Positions 37,490 to 45,399 are shown, numbered from the stretch's first letter. The stretch is DNA of 64,000 nucleotides from Desulfospira joergensenii DSM 10085 (GCF_000420085.1 NZ_ATUG01000002.1:372001-436000), one strand, 5' to 3'. Notes: generated by a model from the letters alone, not told the origin. Program-made: numbers and translations.

Positions 37490-39064
37490 ATGACAGAGAA
37501 CCAATCCCATTCCAAGGATGCATGGGTGGATGAAAAGGACTTTTTCAGGGAAGCCACCCTGCGGCTCTGCTCCAGCCTGGACGTGGAGCGGGCCCTTTTC
37601 CAATGCCTGGTCTATATTCAGGAGTATATCCCGGCCGGCCGTATGGGATTTCATGTCTACCACCGCGAAGCCGGGGTTGTGGAAACCATTGCCCATGCCA
37701 CCCCGGAACAGTACGAGGCGGTTTCCATGAAGATTCCCCTGTCTGCCCGGGGCAGAAAACAGGTGGAGGAACAGCGCCTGGACCGGGTCAGGGTCATAGA
37801 GCGCCTGGGAGAGGATCCAATCACCGGACCCGTGGCAGACCGGCTTCAGGCCTGGGACCGCTCCGCCGTGGTCATGGATCTGGTCCTGGAAAAAACCATG
37901 CTCGGGGTTTTCTCCGTGTTCAACAACGGCCGGGAAAACTTCTCTCCCCGCCATGTTCATCTCTTAAGCCTTCTGGTCAAGCCCTGCGCCATTGCCCTGA
38001 CCAATGCCCTGCGGTTCAGGGAATTGAAAAACCTCAAGGAGCGCCTGGCCGACGATAACCGGTACTTCCAGGAAGAGTTGAACCGGATGTCCGGGGAAAC
38101 CCTTGTGGGTACGGGTCAGGGACTGAAAGAAGTCATGGACATGGTCCTCCAGGTCGCCCCCCTGGAGAGCCCGGTTCTGCTTCTGGGGGAGACCGGCACG
38201 GGAAAAGAGGTCATTGCCAATGCCATCCACAATCTGTCCCTGAGAAAGGAAGGCCCTTTTATCCGGGTCAACTGCGGGGCAATCGCCCCCTCCCTCCTGG
38301 ACTCTGAGCTGTTCGGGTATGAAAAAGGGGCCTTTACCGGGGCGGTAACTCGGAAACGGGGGAGAATCGAGCGGGCCCAGGGCGGCACCCTGTTTCTGGA
38401 CGAGATCGGGGAACTCACGGCCGGGGCCCAGGTCCGGCTGCTGCGGGTGCTCCAGGAAAAGGAGATCGACCGGGTAGGAGGCTCTGAAACCGTCAAGGTG
38501 AATATCCGGATCATTGCCGCCACCCACAGGGACCTGGAAAAGATGATGGCCGAAGGAACCTTCCGGCCGGACCTGTTTTTCCGGCTCCGGGTCTTTCCCA
38601 TCGCCATCCCTCCCCTGAGGGAAAGAAAGACGGACATCCCGGACCTGGTCCGCCACTTTATCCAGAAAAAATCCGGGGAGATGAAGCGGAACAACATCCC
38701 TACCCCCTCTTCAGGGGCCATGGAAAGGCTTTTGAATTACCACTGGCCCGGCAATATAAGGGAATTGGAAAATGCCGTGGAGCGGTCTTTGATCCTTGAC
38801 CGGGGCAGCCATCTCCTTTTCAAGGAGATCACCACCCAAGGGAAGGAAGCTCCGGCTCTGCCGGAGATTGACCCTTCCCCGGCTTTGGCTGAAAATCTGG
38901 AGCTGGACCGGGTCATGTCCTCTCACATCATCCGGGTCCTGGACATGTGCCGGGGAAGGGTGGAGGGGGACAAAGGCGCGGCCAGGATTTTGAACATCCA
39001 TCCCTCCACCCTGCGCAAGCGGATGAAAAAGCTGAACATCCCGTTCGGCCGGAAAAAAATCTGA
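37490..39064 (+). CDS. sigma-54-dependent transcriptional activator with N-terminal GAF domain
   Basis: About 524 residues. A GAF-type sensor domain (about 20-180) is followed by an AAA+ domain with Walker A GETGTGKE, the sigma-54 contact loop GYEKGAFTGA, Walker B GTLFLDEIGEL and the arginine-finger region FRPDLFFRLRVFPI; a Fis-type helix-turn-helix (GAARILNIHPSTLRKRMKKL) ends it. An in-frame TTG at 37478 would add 4 residues; ATG 37490 with AAGGA just before is preferred, though the spacing is short. It is divergent from, and probably controls, the hbd operon. Confidence 0.93.
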   Translation: MTENQSHSKDAWVDEKDFFREATLRLCSSLDVERALFQCLVYIQEYIPAGRMGFHVYHREAGVVETIAHATPEQYEAVSMKIPLSARGRKQVEEQRLDRVRVIERLGEDPITGPVADRLQAWDRSAVVMDLVLEKTMLGVFSVFNNGRENFSPRHVHLLSLLVKPCAIALTNALRFRELKNLKERLADDNRYFQEELNRMSGETLVGTGQGLKEVMDMVLQVAPLESPVLLLGETGTGKEVIANAIHNLSLRKEGPFIRVNCGAIAPSLLDSELFGYEKGAFTGAVTRKRGRIERAQGGTLFLDEIGELTAGAQVRLLRVLQEKEIDRVGGSETVKVNIRIIAATHRDLEKMMAEGTFRPDLFFRLRVFPIAIPPLRERKTDIPDLVRHFIQKKSGEMKRNNIPTPSSGAMERLLNYHWPGNIRELENAVERSLILDRGSHLLFKEITTQGKEAPALPEIDPSPALAENLELDRVMSSHIIRVLDMCRGRVEGDKGAARILNIHPSTLRKRMKKLNIPFGRKKI

Positions 39065-39134
39065 GGGGAACAGCTCCGGCAAGAAAAGGACCACAGCCAG
39101 GGATGGAAAAGGGGACAGGCAAAGGCAAGGAGCC

Positions 39135-39307
39135 GGCGGTTGGGAACTGCGGCTCCGCAGCGGGCAGAATTCCAACAGGCTCTACATTCCGCTCCGCGAA
39201 AGGGTGAAACTCGCTGACGCTCAAACAGATCACCCTTTTGCCGCTCCGCTCCATCAAGAGCCTGTAAGGAATCCCCCGCGATGTCTCCACCGCAGTTCCC
39301 AACCGCC
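39135..39307. repeat. long foldback repeat, copy A (next to intI)
   Basis: A 173-bp imperfect palindrome. The outer 18-nt arms GGCGGTTGGGAACTGCGG (39135-39152) and CCGCAGTTCCCAACCGCC (39290-39307) are perfectly complementary. Inner pairs include AATTCCAACAGGCTCT with AGAGCCTGTAAGGAAT and AAAGGGTGA with TCACCCTTT. It ends 36 nt from the integrase stop. A related 174-bp copy lies at 50625-50798. Confidence 0.8.
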
Positions 39308-39342
39308 TCCCGGTCTGTGAAAAGAATCCGTCAGGATCCTGT

Positions 39343-40320
39343 TCAAAGATCATCAAGGGGGCTTGGTACGCCATGTCCTCCCTGCTGAAGGACATGGGTA
39401 TATATCATAGTTGTGGAAACGTCTTTGTGGCCCAGTAGTGCCTGGATTGTTCTGATATCAGTGCCTTTTTCCAGAAGATGGGTTGCAAAGCTGTGCCGGA
39501 AAGTGTGGGCGCTGATCTTTTTGTTAATGCCCAGTTGTTTTACCGCTCTTTTAATGGCTTTGTTGACCAGGCTGGGATCTACATGATGACGTCTTGTCTT
39601 ATTGATTCTTGGATCCTTTGATAATTGCCGTGAAGGGAATACGTACTGCCAGGACCATTCTTTTGCCGCATTCGGGTATTTTCTGGACAGGGCGTGGGGC
39701 AGATAGACTTCACCGTAGCCATTGATCAAATCCTGATCGTGCCAGCTTTTTACCTTGCGCAAATGATTCTCGAGAAGGGGAAGAATAGTGGCCGGAAAAG
39801 TCGTTACCCTGTCTTTTGCCCCTTTCCCGGAACGGACAATTACATGCTTCATCTGAGCGTCAATATCTTTCACCCTGAGGCGGACGGCTTCCTTGATTCT
39901 CAGCCCGCTGCCGTAAAGGAGCTTTACGATCAGTTGAGGGATTCCCTGCATGATGCCGATTATGCTGCGGACTTCTTCGCGGGTCAATACGACAGGAATG
40001 TTTGGACTTTTTCTGGACCTGACAGCATCTATCCGGCCTTCCAAAGGCGCCTGCAATACCTTTTTGTATAAAAACACCAGGGCATTCATGGCCTGGTTCT
40101 GGGTTGACGGGGCAACATGCTTTTCCACAGCAAGCCAGGTTAAAAAACGCTCCACTTTTTTTTCTCCCCCATGCAGATCTGCCCTGGATTTCATATTGTG
40201 AAAAAGAATGAATCTTTTGATCCAGTCGCAATAGGTCTTTTCCGTATGAATGGAGTAGTGCCTTACTCTCATCACATCCCGGACCTGCTCCAGTATCTTT
40301 TTTTCTTTTGGCATTGACAT
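39343..40320 (-). CDS. intI: integron integrase
   Basis: Tyrosine recombinase of 325 residues that recombines attI and attC sites. The SAM-like N-terminal domain (RHYSIHTEKTYCDWIKRFI) is followed by the catalytic domain: Arg in YGSGLRIKEAVRLR, HTFRHSFATHLLE, LLGHKDVSTTMIYTHV with the nucleophilic Tyr. The insertion HALSRKYPNAAKEWSWQYVFPS is the extra segment specific to IntI and absent from XerC/D. No frameshift is visible, so it may be active. It is divergent from the cassettes, as in all known integrons of this class. No clear LexA box is visible upstream. Confidence 0.95.
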   Translation of the reverse strand: MSMPKEKKILEQVRDVMRVRHYSIHTEKTYCDWIKRFILFHNMKSRADLHGGEKKVERFLTWLAVEKHVAPSTQNQAMNALVFLYKKVLQAPLEGRIDAVRSRKSPNIPVVLTREEVRSIIGIMQGIPQLIVKLLYGSGLRIKEAVRLRVKDIDAQMKHVIVRSGKGAKDRVTTFPATILPLLENHLRKVKSWHDQDLINGYGEVYLPHALSRKYPNAAKEWSWQYVFPSRQLSKDPRINKTRRHHVDPSLVNKAIKRAVKQLGINKKISAHTFRHSFATHLLEKGTDIRTIQALLGHKDVSTTMIYTHVLQQGGHGVPSPLDDL

Positions 40321-40416
40321 TTATCAATTTGGGTGGGTAATTCTATGTAGGGAAATTTTACCTGATAATAGGCGATTTTGCAAATTATCAGGTAACTTTG
40401 ACATGATAATCAATGG
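40321..40416 (+). other. attI region with 10-bp inverted repeat
   Basis: Between intI and cassette 1. The crossover is placed at G40416^TTATAA, which matches the R'' box of attC1 (TTATAAC). A perfect inverted repeat (ACCTGATAAT 40360-40369 / ATTATCAGGT 40384-40393) lies 23 nt before it and may be an integrase-binding or regulatory site. The cassette promoter should also lie here or within intI but was not identified. Confidence 0.7.
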
Positions 40417-40442
40417 TTATAATTTCAAAGGTAGTCGCCTCT

Positions 40443-40979
40443 ATGAAAAAAATTGTTGAAACCACAATATGCTTCGTTTTGTTTCTATCTTTAACAAGTA
40501 GTTTATCTTTTGCTAAAAATAATAGTTTCTTCCAAATTCATCTTGTTCACCCAGAAAATGAAAAAATTGCTGACAGAGATCCATCAGAAATAGATGGTTA
40601 CACAAAATACATCAGGAAAAAAAACGATTATCCTAAGGTTGTCTGGGTAAATGATACCATTGAGCTTGATATATCTGATTTAAAATCTGTTACTTATGAA
40701 CCCAACACTCCCAATTTCCCAAAAATTGACAAAAAATATAAAATGATTCCATCGCAAAAAATAAATTATTCTTTCAAAAAAGAAGGGGCCAAAAAATTTG
40801 CACAGATAACGAATCGACTTTCGGGACAAAGAATTGCAATTATCATTAACGGAACTCTTTTTGCTGTCCCAGCTATATCTTCACCAATTACAGGCGGCGA
40901 AGCCTCATTAATTACCATTATTCCAGAGGAAAAAATCAAAAAGATTGTTGAAGAATTAAATGAAAATCTTACAAAATAA
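40443..40979 (+). CDS. cassette 1: secreted protein of unknown function
   Basis: About 178 residues from ATG 40443. A clear signal peptide (MKKIVETTICFVLFLSLTSSLSFA) precedes a lysine-rich domain with EIDGYTKYIRKKNDYPKVVWVN and VPAISSPITGGEASLITII. The latter resembles the end of SecD-like/DUF4901-type periplasmic domains (RIAIIINGTLFAVPAISSPITGG), where such a segment joins a membrane part; here nothing follows. An in-frame ATG at 40413 would start in attI and straddle the crossover. AT-rich compared with the chromosome. Confidence 0.75.
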   Translation: MKKIVETTICFVLFLSLTSSLSFAKNNSFFQIHLVHPENEKIADRDPSEIDGYTKYIRKKNDYPKVVWVNDTIELDISDLKSVTYEPNTPNFPKIDKKYKMIPSQKINYSFKKEGAKKFAQITNRLSGQRIAIIINGTLFAVPAISSPITGGEASLITIIPEEKIKKIVEELNENLTK

Positions 40980-40983
40980 AAAA

Positions 40984-41070
40984 TTATAACCCATCACTGG
41001 ACGGGACCGCGAGGAACTCAGCCGCCTTTTTCAACTGGCGTAGCGCGGCCCGTCAGTTCAACCGTTAGCT
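40984..41070 (+). repeat. attC1
   Basis: R'' TTATAAC (40984-40990) is the exact complement of the start of cassette 1 (GTTATAA). R' GTTAGCT (41064-41070) opens cassette 2. Internal arms GGACGGGACCGCG and CGCGGCCCGTC pair. About 87 bp. Confidence 0.9.
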
Positions 41071-41094
41071 GTAAAAATATAGGATAAGATTTTA

Positions 41095-41523
41095 TTGGAC
41101 ATTGAACTTCGCCAGACATTGCGTCGCAACTGGATAGAATGCATTCATCATTTTGCTTCACCAAAGTTGCAGAAATTATGGGTTTCAGGACACCCTGAGA
41201 TCTTAGTTACTTTCACTGAATGTATGTGCCAATACTTTGATGACCTTAATCTTTCTGACGGTCTTAAATCTGCAGTTTATGAAGGCTGGTTGAACCAAGA
41301 TGAAGTTCAGATTGTGACAAAATTTCATGAATTGGCCGATAAGTACAATCCTACTATTATGAGTGATCAAAATGTGCTAGATGATCCCAAATGGAATGAT
41401 ATAGTTAGAGAAGCACAAAAAGCCTGGATAGCTCTGAAAAAGCATTTAACAGATAGGGCTGAACTTGATTTTATGAAAGAATTGGAACAGCAGTTTGAAG
41501 TCACAAATAAAATCGACAGCTAA
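41095..41523 (+). CDS. cassette 2: hypothetical protein
   Basis: 142 residues starting at TTG 41095 with AGGA 10 nt upstream. A helical, Trp-rich acidic protein (RRNWIECIHHFASPKLQKLWVSG, NVLDDPKWNDIVREAQKAWIALKKHL) with no signal peptide or membrane helix. No family recognised. Its stop codon lies within the R'' box of attC2, which is common in cassettes. It fills most of its 533-bp cassette. Confidence 0.7.
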   Translation: MDIELRQTLRRNWIECIHHFASPKLQKLWVSGHPEILVTFTECMCQYFDDLNLSDGLKSAVYEGWLNQDEVQIVTKFHELADKYNPTIMSDQNVLDDPKWNDIVREAQKAWIALKKHLTDRAELDFMKELEQQFEVTNKIDS

Positions 41524-41603
41524 CCAATCATTGGACGGGACCGCGAGCAGCTCAGCCGCCTTTTCAAGCGCTGTGGCGCGGCCCGTCAATTCAACCGTTA
41601 TAG
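41518..41603 (+). repeat. attC2
   Basis: R'' AGCTAAC (41518-41524) is the exact complement of the start of cassette 2 (GTTAGCT). R' GTTATAG (41597-41603) opens cassette 3. About 80% identical to attC1 along its length by eye. Confidence 0.9.
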
Positions 41604-41778
41604 TCAACTTTATACATTATCATCCTGATTTTTGAGATTCAATTTCGTAAGGGAGGTTTATAATATATTAAATTGATTGTTGATTTTTTGGTCCGGGGAT
41701 GGTTAATCTCCAATAAACTTGATTATCGTTTTTTGATCAGCCTGTCTGGATTGGTTGGATAACATTCAAATTTTCAAG

Positions 41779-41801
41779 TTATCCAGTTAAAAACTGGATA
41801 A
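41779..41801. repeat. 10-bp hairpin in the cassette 3 leader
   Basis: TTATCCAGTT and AACTGGATAA with a 3-nt loop. It sits in the 260-nt non-coding leader of cassette 3 (41598-41857), 56 nt before the gene. No T-run follows. Possibly an operator for a cassette promoter. Confidence 0.45.
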
Positions 41802-41857
41802 TAAACAGATATACAGAACCACACATTATATTGTTATGTTTTTAATCCGGAGGTTTA

Positions 41858-42796
41858 GTGAAGAAATTAAGTATATCCATTATGAATTATTTTATCATTT
41901 GTTTAATAGCCATAATGATTCAAAGTGCTGCTGTTGATTGCAAAGAAAATCAGACCGAAATTGATACTTTATTAAATACCGGCATTGACCTTTGCATAGA
42001 AGGAAAACAACAAAAAGGAATCGAATATTTTAATGATCTTTTAAGAATTAGCCCCAACAACTATTTGGCGTATTTGAACCGGGGAATTGCATATTTTACA
42101 TTATTTGAAGATGATAAAGCTTTGGCAGATTTTATCAAATGCACAAAATTGGAACCTTATAATCCCCAGGCATTTTTTCAGTTAGGGTATTTGAAAAGTT
42201 CCCAGGGAATACTCGAAGAAGCTAAAGATTACTATACAAAATCAATTGAAGTAGATCCTAATTATTTAAGGGCATATGGGGCAGTTGCAATTATAAAAGC
42301 AATGTTGGGGCAGGTTGATGATGCAATAAAAGATATGAACAAAGCGATTTCTATCGACCCTGAATATCCATTGTTATACATAATTCGAGCTCAAATAAGT
42401 GAATTGAAATGTAATTGTCTTGAGGCAATAAATAACTACAGAAAAGCCATGGTTTTTAATCCAGAAGCATTCAATTCAAACCTTGAAATCGCTTGGATTT
42501 TGGCAACATGTCCTGATGAAAAATATCGAAATTTAGATATGGCTCAAACACTTTTAATGAAGGCCAAAGACCGAAAAGATGATAAGGTCAAGAAGGTAAT
42601 GGCAGCAATTCATGCGGGACTCGGTGATTTCCAAAAAGCAATAATCTATCAAAAAAAATTTATTGAAACGAGCAAACAGAGAGTACTAAAAAGGAAAATC
42701 GATAAAATAAATTTAAAAAATGATCTAAAGGACTATTTAGACCAATTAAAATCATATGAAAATCATAAGCCTTGGTACTCAAAACCCATAACATAA
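41858..42796 (+). CDS. cassette 3: exported TPR protein
   Basis: 312 residues from GTG 41858 with GGAGG 5 nt upstream. A hydrophobic N-terminus (about 8-27) looks like a signal peptide. Tetratricopeptide repeats cover about 30-210 (NNYLAYLNRGIAYFTLFEDDKALADF, NPQAFFQLGYLKSSQGILEEAKDYY, and so on), followed by a Lys-rich helical tail. TPRs mediate protein contacts; the partner is unknown. Very AT-rich. The cassette is 1285 bp, the longest here, with 260 bp of leader that may hold its own promoter. Confidence 0.85.
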   Translation: MKKLSISIMNYFIICLIAIMIQSAAVDCKENQTEIDTLLNTGIDLCIEGKQQKGIEYFNDLLRISPNNYLAYLNRGIAYFTLFEDDKALADFIKCTKLEPYNPQAFFQLGYLKSSQGILEEAKDYYTKSIEVDPNYLRAYGAVAIIKAMLGQVDDAIKDMNKAISIDPEYPLLYIIRAQISELKCNCLEAINNYRKAMVFNPEAFNSNLEIAWILATCPDEKYRNLDMAQTLLMKAKDRKDDKVKKVMAAIHAGLGDFQKAIIYQKKFIETSKQRVLKRKIDKINLKNDLKDYLDQLKSYENHKPWYSKPIT

Positions 42797-42888
42797 CAAG
42801 CGCTTGCACCGGACCGCTTGGGGCGCGCTCCGCTTTCCCCCCAAGTTCCCTCCCGTTGGTCGGCGGCCCGTGAGCTTCATCGTTATAA
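42791..42888 (+). repeat. attC3
   Basis: R'' ACATAAC (42791-42797), R' GTTATAA (42882-42888). The match to the start of cassette 3 (GTTATAG) covers only GTTAT, weaker than for the others. Arms CACCGGACCGC and GGCGGCCCGTG pair around a GC-rich loop. Confidence 0.8.
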
Positions 42889-42893
42889 CCACA

Positions 42894-43283
42894 ATGAATG
42901 AATTGAATGAAATAAAAGATGAGAAGGGTCTCCTTCTCAAACTATTTGAAACAGACCATTTAAATGTTCCTGAGCGGAGCAATTTGCCAAATGGAATAAT
43001 TCGGAAAAGTGTCGTACAAAAATTAATTGAAAATCATCTAAAAAACCATGGATGGTTTCCTGGCAAGAAACAAATGCCCGCAGGAGACGCTGGGGGTGAG
43101 TATTACCAGCTTGAGTTTCAAGAAGACGGCAAAGCAATACTCCATCACAATTTTGAGTATAGCTATTTAAAATTCAAACATAAGAGCGTGAGATACGATT
43201 CGATAGATGATTTGATTCAATCCTATCTGGTCGAAAAACAAAAAGAAGGTTTGGATGGTCTGAAGATAGACTGGAAATCTTAA
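42894..43283 (+). CDS. cassette 4: hypothetical protein
   Basis: 129 residues from ATG 42894, only 12 nt into the cassette, so there is almost no room for a Shine-Dalgarno; translation may depend on attC3 or be leaderless. The frame is open back to 42804, but that part lies in attC3. A mixed polar protein (HGWFPGKKQMPAGDAGGEYYQLEFQEDGKAILHHNFEYSYLKFKHKSV). The second half looks like a small beta-rich domain. No family recognised. Confidence 0.7.
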   Translation: MNELNEIKDEKGLLLKLFETDHLNVPERSNLPNGIIRKSVVQKLIENHLKNHGWFPGKKQMPAGDAGGEYYQLEFQEDGKAILHHNFEYSYLKFKHKSVRYDSIDDLIQSYLVEKQKEGLDGLKIDWKS

Positions 43284-43289
43284 TAGAAG

Positions 43290-43416
43290 TTATAACAACC
43301 GCATAGACAGCGGACCGGGAAAACGATGCCATTTTTAGCTTTTTCGTCGTCATCATTGAACTTAGCATTTGCGTAGTTCTCGGTCGTTTTCCCGTCCGGT
43401 CAGCACCGCGTTGTAC
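43290..43416 (+). repeat. attC4
   Basis: R'' TTATAAC (43290-43296) is the exact complement of the start of cassette 4 (GTTATAA). R' GTTGTAC (43410-43416). At about 127 bp it is longer than the others; inner arms GACCGGGAAAACGA and TCGTTTTCCCGTCCGGTC pair over a long loop. Confidence 0.85.
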
Positions 43417-43447
43417 GAATGATGACAGGTCATCAGGAATCTAAATC

Positions 43448-43663
43448 ATGGGAAAAGCCAAGAGGTTAAAGCGTCGCAGGAAAGAAAAGAAGAGTTTCGA
43501 ACAAGCGTTTTCAGAGAGGTTTACGCAAAATTTCATCAAGGGCATCAAGGATACACCCGTGTGGGATGAGATGGTGGAAGAATTCGGTGAAAAAAGGGCA
43601 TTAGAGCTTTTAAAGGAGTGCAAGGCAGAAATCAAACCGGGACTGCCCCCAGGAATGGAATGA
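43448..43663 (+). CDS. small basic protein coupled to the transposase remnant
   Basis: 71 residues, very Lys/Arg-rich at the N-terminus (MGKAKRLKRRRKEKK) and acidic later (DEMVEEFGEKRALELLKE). It begins 32 nt after attC4 and its stop overlaps the ATG of the IS91-like fragment (ATGA), so the pair looks like one element rather than a cassette gene. No attC follows. Function unknown. Confidence 0.6.
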   Translation: MGKAKRLKRRRKEKKSFEQAFSERFTQNFIKGIKDTPVWDEMVEEFGEKRALELLKECKAEIKPGLPPGME

Positions 43664-44040
43664 AACCAGGCATCGTACAAAAAATCTTCAAGGATCACTT
43701 TGAGGCCTACCGTAAAACACGGGTGCTGGGCAGAAGACGGTACCATGCCGCAGGCAATATCATAACTTGCCGGACGTCTGAAAAGGGATACCATATTGAG
43801 GCCTGTCCCAACGGGGACTATGAAGTTTTAATGCACAACTCCTGCAAGCATCGCAGCTGCCCTTTATGTGGTTCAACAGAAACCCAGCTCTGGCTGGAAA
43901 GACGTAAACGTCAGGCCCTTGATTGCCGGTATTTTCATGCAGTTATTAACATGAGTCATGACCTTCGTCCTTTATGGCGATACAACCGAAAAGTATTTAC
44001 CAATAAAAGGTATCATCCTGGTATAGGAAAAGAATCATAA
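43660..44040 (+). pseudogene. truncated IS91-family transposase (zinc-binding N-terminus)
   Basis: 126 codons from ATG 43660. Contains the IS91 N-terminal zinc-finger region (CRTSEKGYHIEACPNGDYEV, SCKHRSCPLCGSTETQLWLERRK) and the start of the catalytic region (YFHAVINMSHDLRPLWRYNRKVFTN), then leaves the family sequence and stops. Full IS91 transposases run about 350-400 residues with catalytic Tyr residues, all missing here. The disruption marks the end of the recognisable cassette array. Confidence 0.85.
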
Positions 44041-44173
44041 AAGTCTCACAAAAGTATCGCATCAAAACAACTTTGAAATCGGCCTAGAAAATAAGACCTA
44101 ACACGGCCGCACCATTCAATCGGTCAATCACTTATAACATGTTTTCCCTCTAACTTATCACCCCCCTATACAG

Positions 44174-44524
44174 CCTCTAATTTCCATTGCGCTGGAGGGC
44201 AAAATCATTCCATGAAATATCCGGGGACAGAGTCTCTACAGAATCCCACTCGATGTCTCCGCCGCAGCCTACCCCGGCCTCTCCGAGGCTTTGTCCTGTG
44301 ACGATTATTCGGGATTTTTATATAAAAGGTGATCGGTAAGGCTGTGAACTTTCAAGTTGCCGGCATCCGAGGCCGGAGGGGGGAATGGGGTAGAGCCGGG
44401 TTCAACTTTTTGCGGCCGCAGGACGCGGAGGAGTAAAAAGTTCACCCCAAAGCCGGGCAGGACGTCCGGCTTTGGATAAGGCGGCACCCCATCTCCTCTT
44501 CGGCCGGCCGCTGTATCTGATCCT
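44174..44524. repeat. foldback repeat, copy B (degenerate first module plus second module)
   Basis: From TCTACAGAATCCCACTC onward it is roughly 85-90% identical by eye to 50752-51045. The first module is shortened and has lost its left arm. The second module (about 44270-44524) is itself palindromic: GGGTTCAACTTTTT pairs with AAAAAGTTCACCCC, AAAGCCGG with CCGGCTTT, and GGGAATGGGGT with ACCCCAT. The region 44041-44690 otherwise shows no gene. Confidence 0.75.
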
Positions 44525-44696
44525 CAAATTTTTCATTCACTCTTTTATTATGCAAAGGATAATTCCCCATACTTGCTTGACAAAACGGAGCTTCCTGTCC
44601 TACATCCTGATACTGTGGGTTTCACTGCTGCGGATGCAGGCCCGTTCATTGCTGCTGCCCGGCTTTTACCCGGTTTTGTTTAAAGGAGTCATGCTC

Positions 44697-45265
44697 ATGA
44701 AACGCGGAAAAAAATCATCTTTCTGGCCCATTGTATTCTGAATGTGAACGCCAAGGTTGACGGGCTGGCCTCTTATCCGGCTGCGGTCCGCGGGCTTGTA
44801 GATTTTTTAACGGATCATGAAGTCGGCATGATTCAGTTGCCCTGCCCGGAAACCGAGATCCTGGGGGTGCAGCGCTGGGGGCATGTCAAGGATCAGTTGT
44901 CCCATCCCTTTTTCTCGGACTGCTATGCCCGGCTTCTTATCCCCTTTGTCCGCCAGGCGGCCATGTACCGGGAGCAGGGATACAATCTTCTGGGGATTGT
45001 CGGTGTCGACGGCAGCCCTTCATGCGGGGTGAAAAAGACCTGCCGTTCCGGACAGTGGGGCGGTGATTTTCTGGATTCCAAAGAGACCTGGAAAAAAGTG
45101 GAAAATCTTAAATGGGTGAAGGAACCCGGGATCTTCATGGAAACCTTTCAGAAAATGCTCGCGGAAAAAGAGCTTTCCCTGCAATTTTACGGTCTGGATG
45201 AGGCGGAGGCAAAAGCCTCTCTTCCCGGGCTGATTGATGAATTGTCCCGGGTCCTGGACGCCTGA
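44697..45265 (+). pseudogene. TudS-related (CD3072-type) putative desulfidase, frame interrupted at an A7 tract
   Basis: ATG 44697 (MKRGKK; AAAGGAG about 9 nt upstream, a second ATG at 44691) starts a frame that ends after 15 codons. A -1 shift at the A AAA AAA run (44709-44715) continues as IIFLAHCILNVNAKVDG and then the long frame to 45265: IQLPCPETEILGVQRWGHVK, VGVDGSPSCGVKKT. These are signatures of TudS-related proteins, whose conserved Cys residues bind an Fe-S cluster. A GTG at 44744 would give an intact 173-residue product but lose the first Cys (AHC). Either a true frameshift, a sequencing error in the homopolymer, or programmed slippage. Confidence 0.75.
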
Positions 45266-45399
45266 TATACTTTCTGCCCGGGAGTCCTGCTTCTATTTAT
45301 TTTTCCAATAGACCCTTACAAATCCATTCTGATAAACGATTTGACGGATGTTTTCCTGTTCCCTAAACTACAGGGCTTTAAAAAAGGAAACAGCCGTTG

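Larger units (their letters stand above)
39343..43416. mobile_element. chromosomal integron: intI, attI region and four complete cassettes
   Basis: Integrase on the minus strand, cassettes on the plus strand, each with one gene ending close to an attC. Boundaries from the G^TTRRRY rule: cassette 1 40417-41064, cassette 2 41065-41597, cassette 3 41598-42882, cassette 4 42883-43410, after which a fifth unit begins and is interrupted by transposase sequence. Cassettes are markedly AT-richer than the flanks. The conserved attC arms (GGACGGGACCGCGAG ... GCGCGGCCCGTC) are shared by attC1 and attC2. Confidence 0.9.

Noticed and set aside
40320..40443. LexA box controlling intI
   Set aside because: No CTGT-N8-ACAG motif is present in the intI-cassette interval.
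44472..44741. ORF of 89 codons upstream of the TudS-like gene
   Set aside because: Only its last 17 codons (from the ATG pair at 44691/44697) are plausible; the rest lies in repeat B and the leader.
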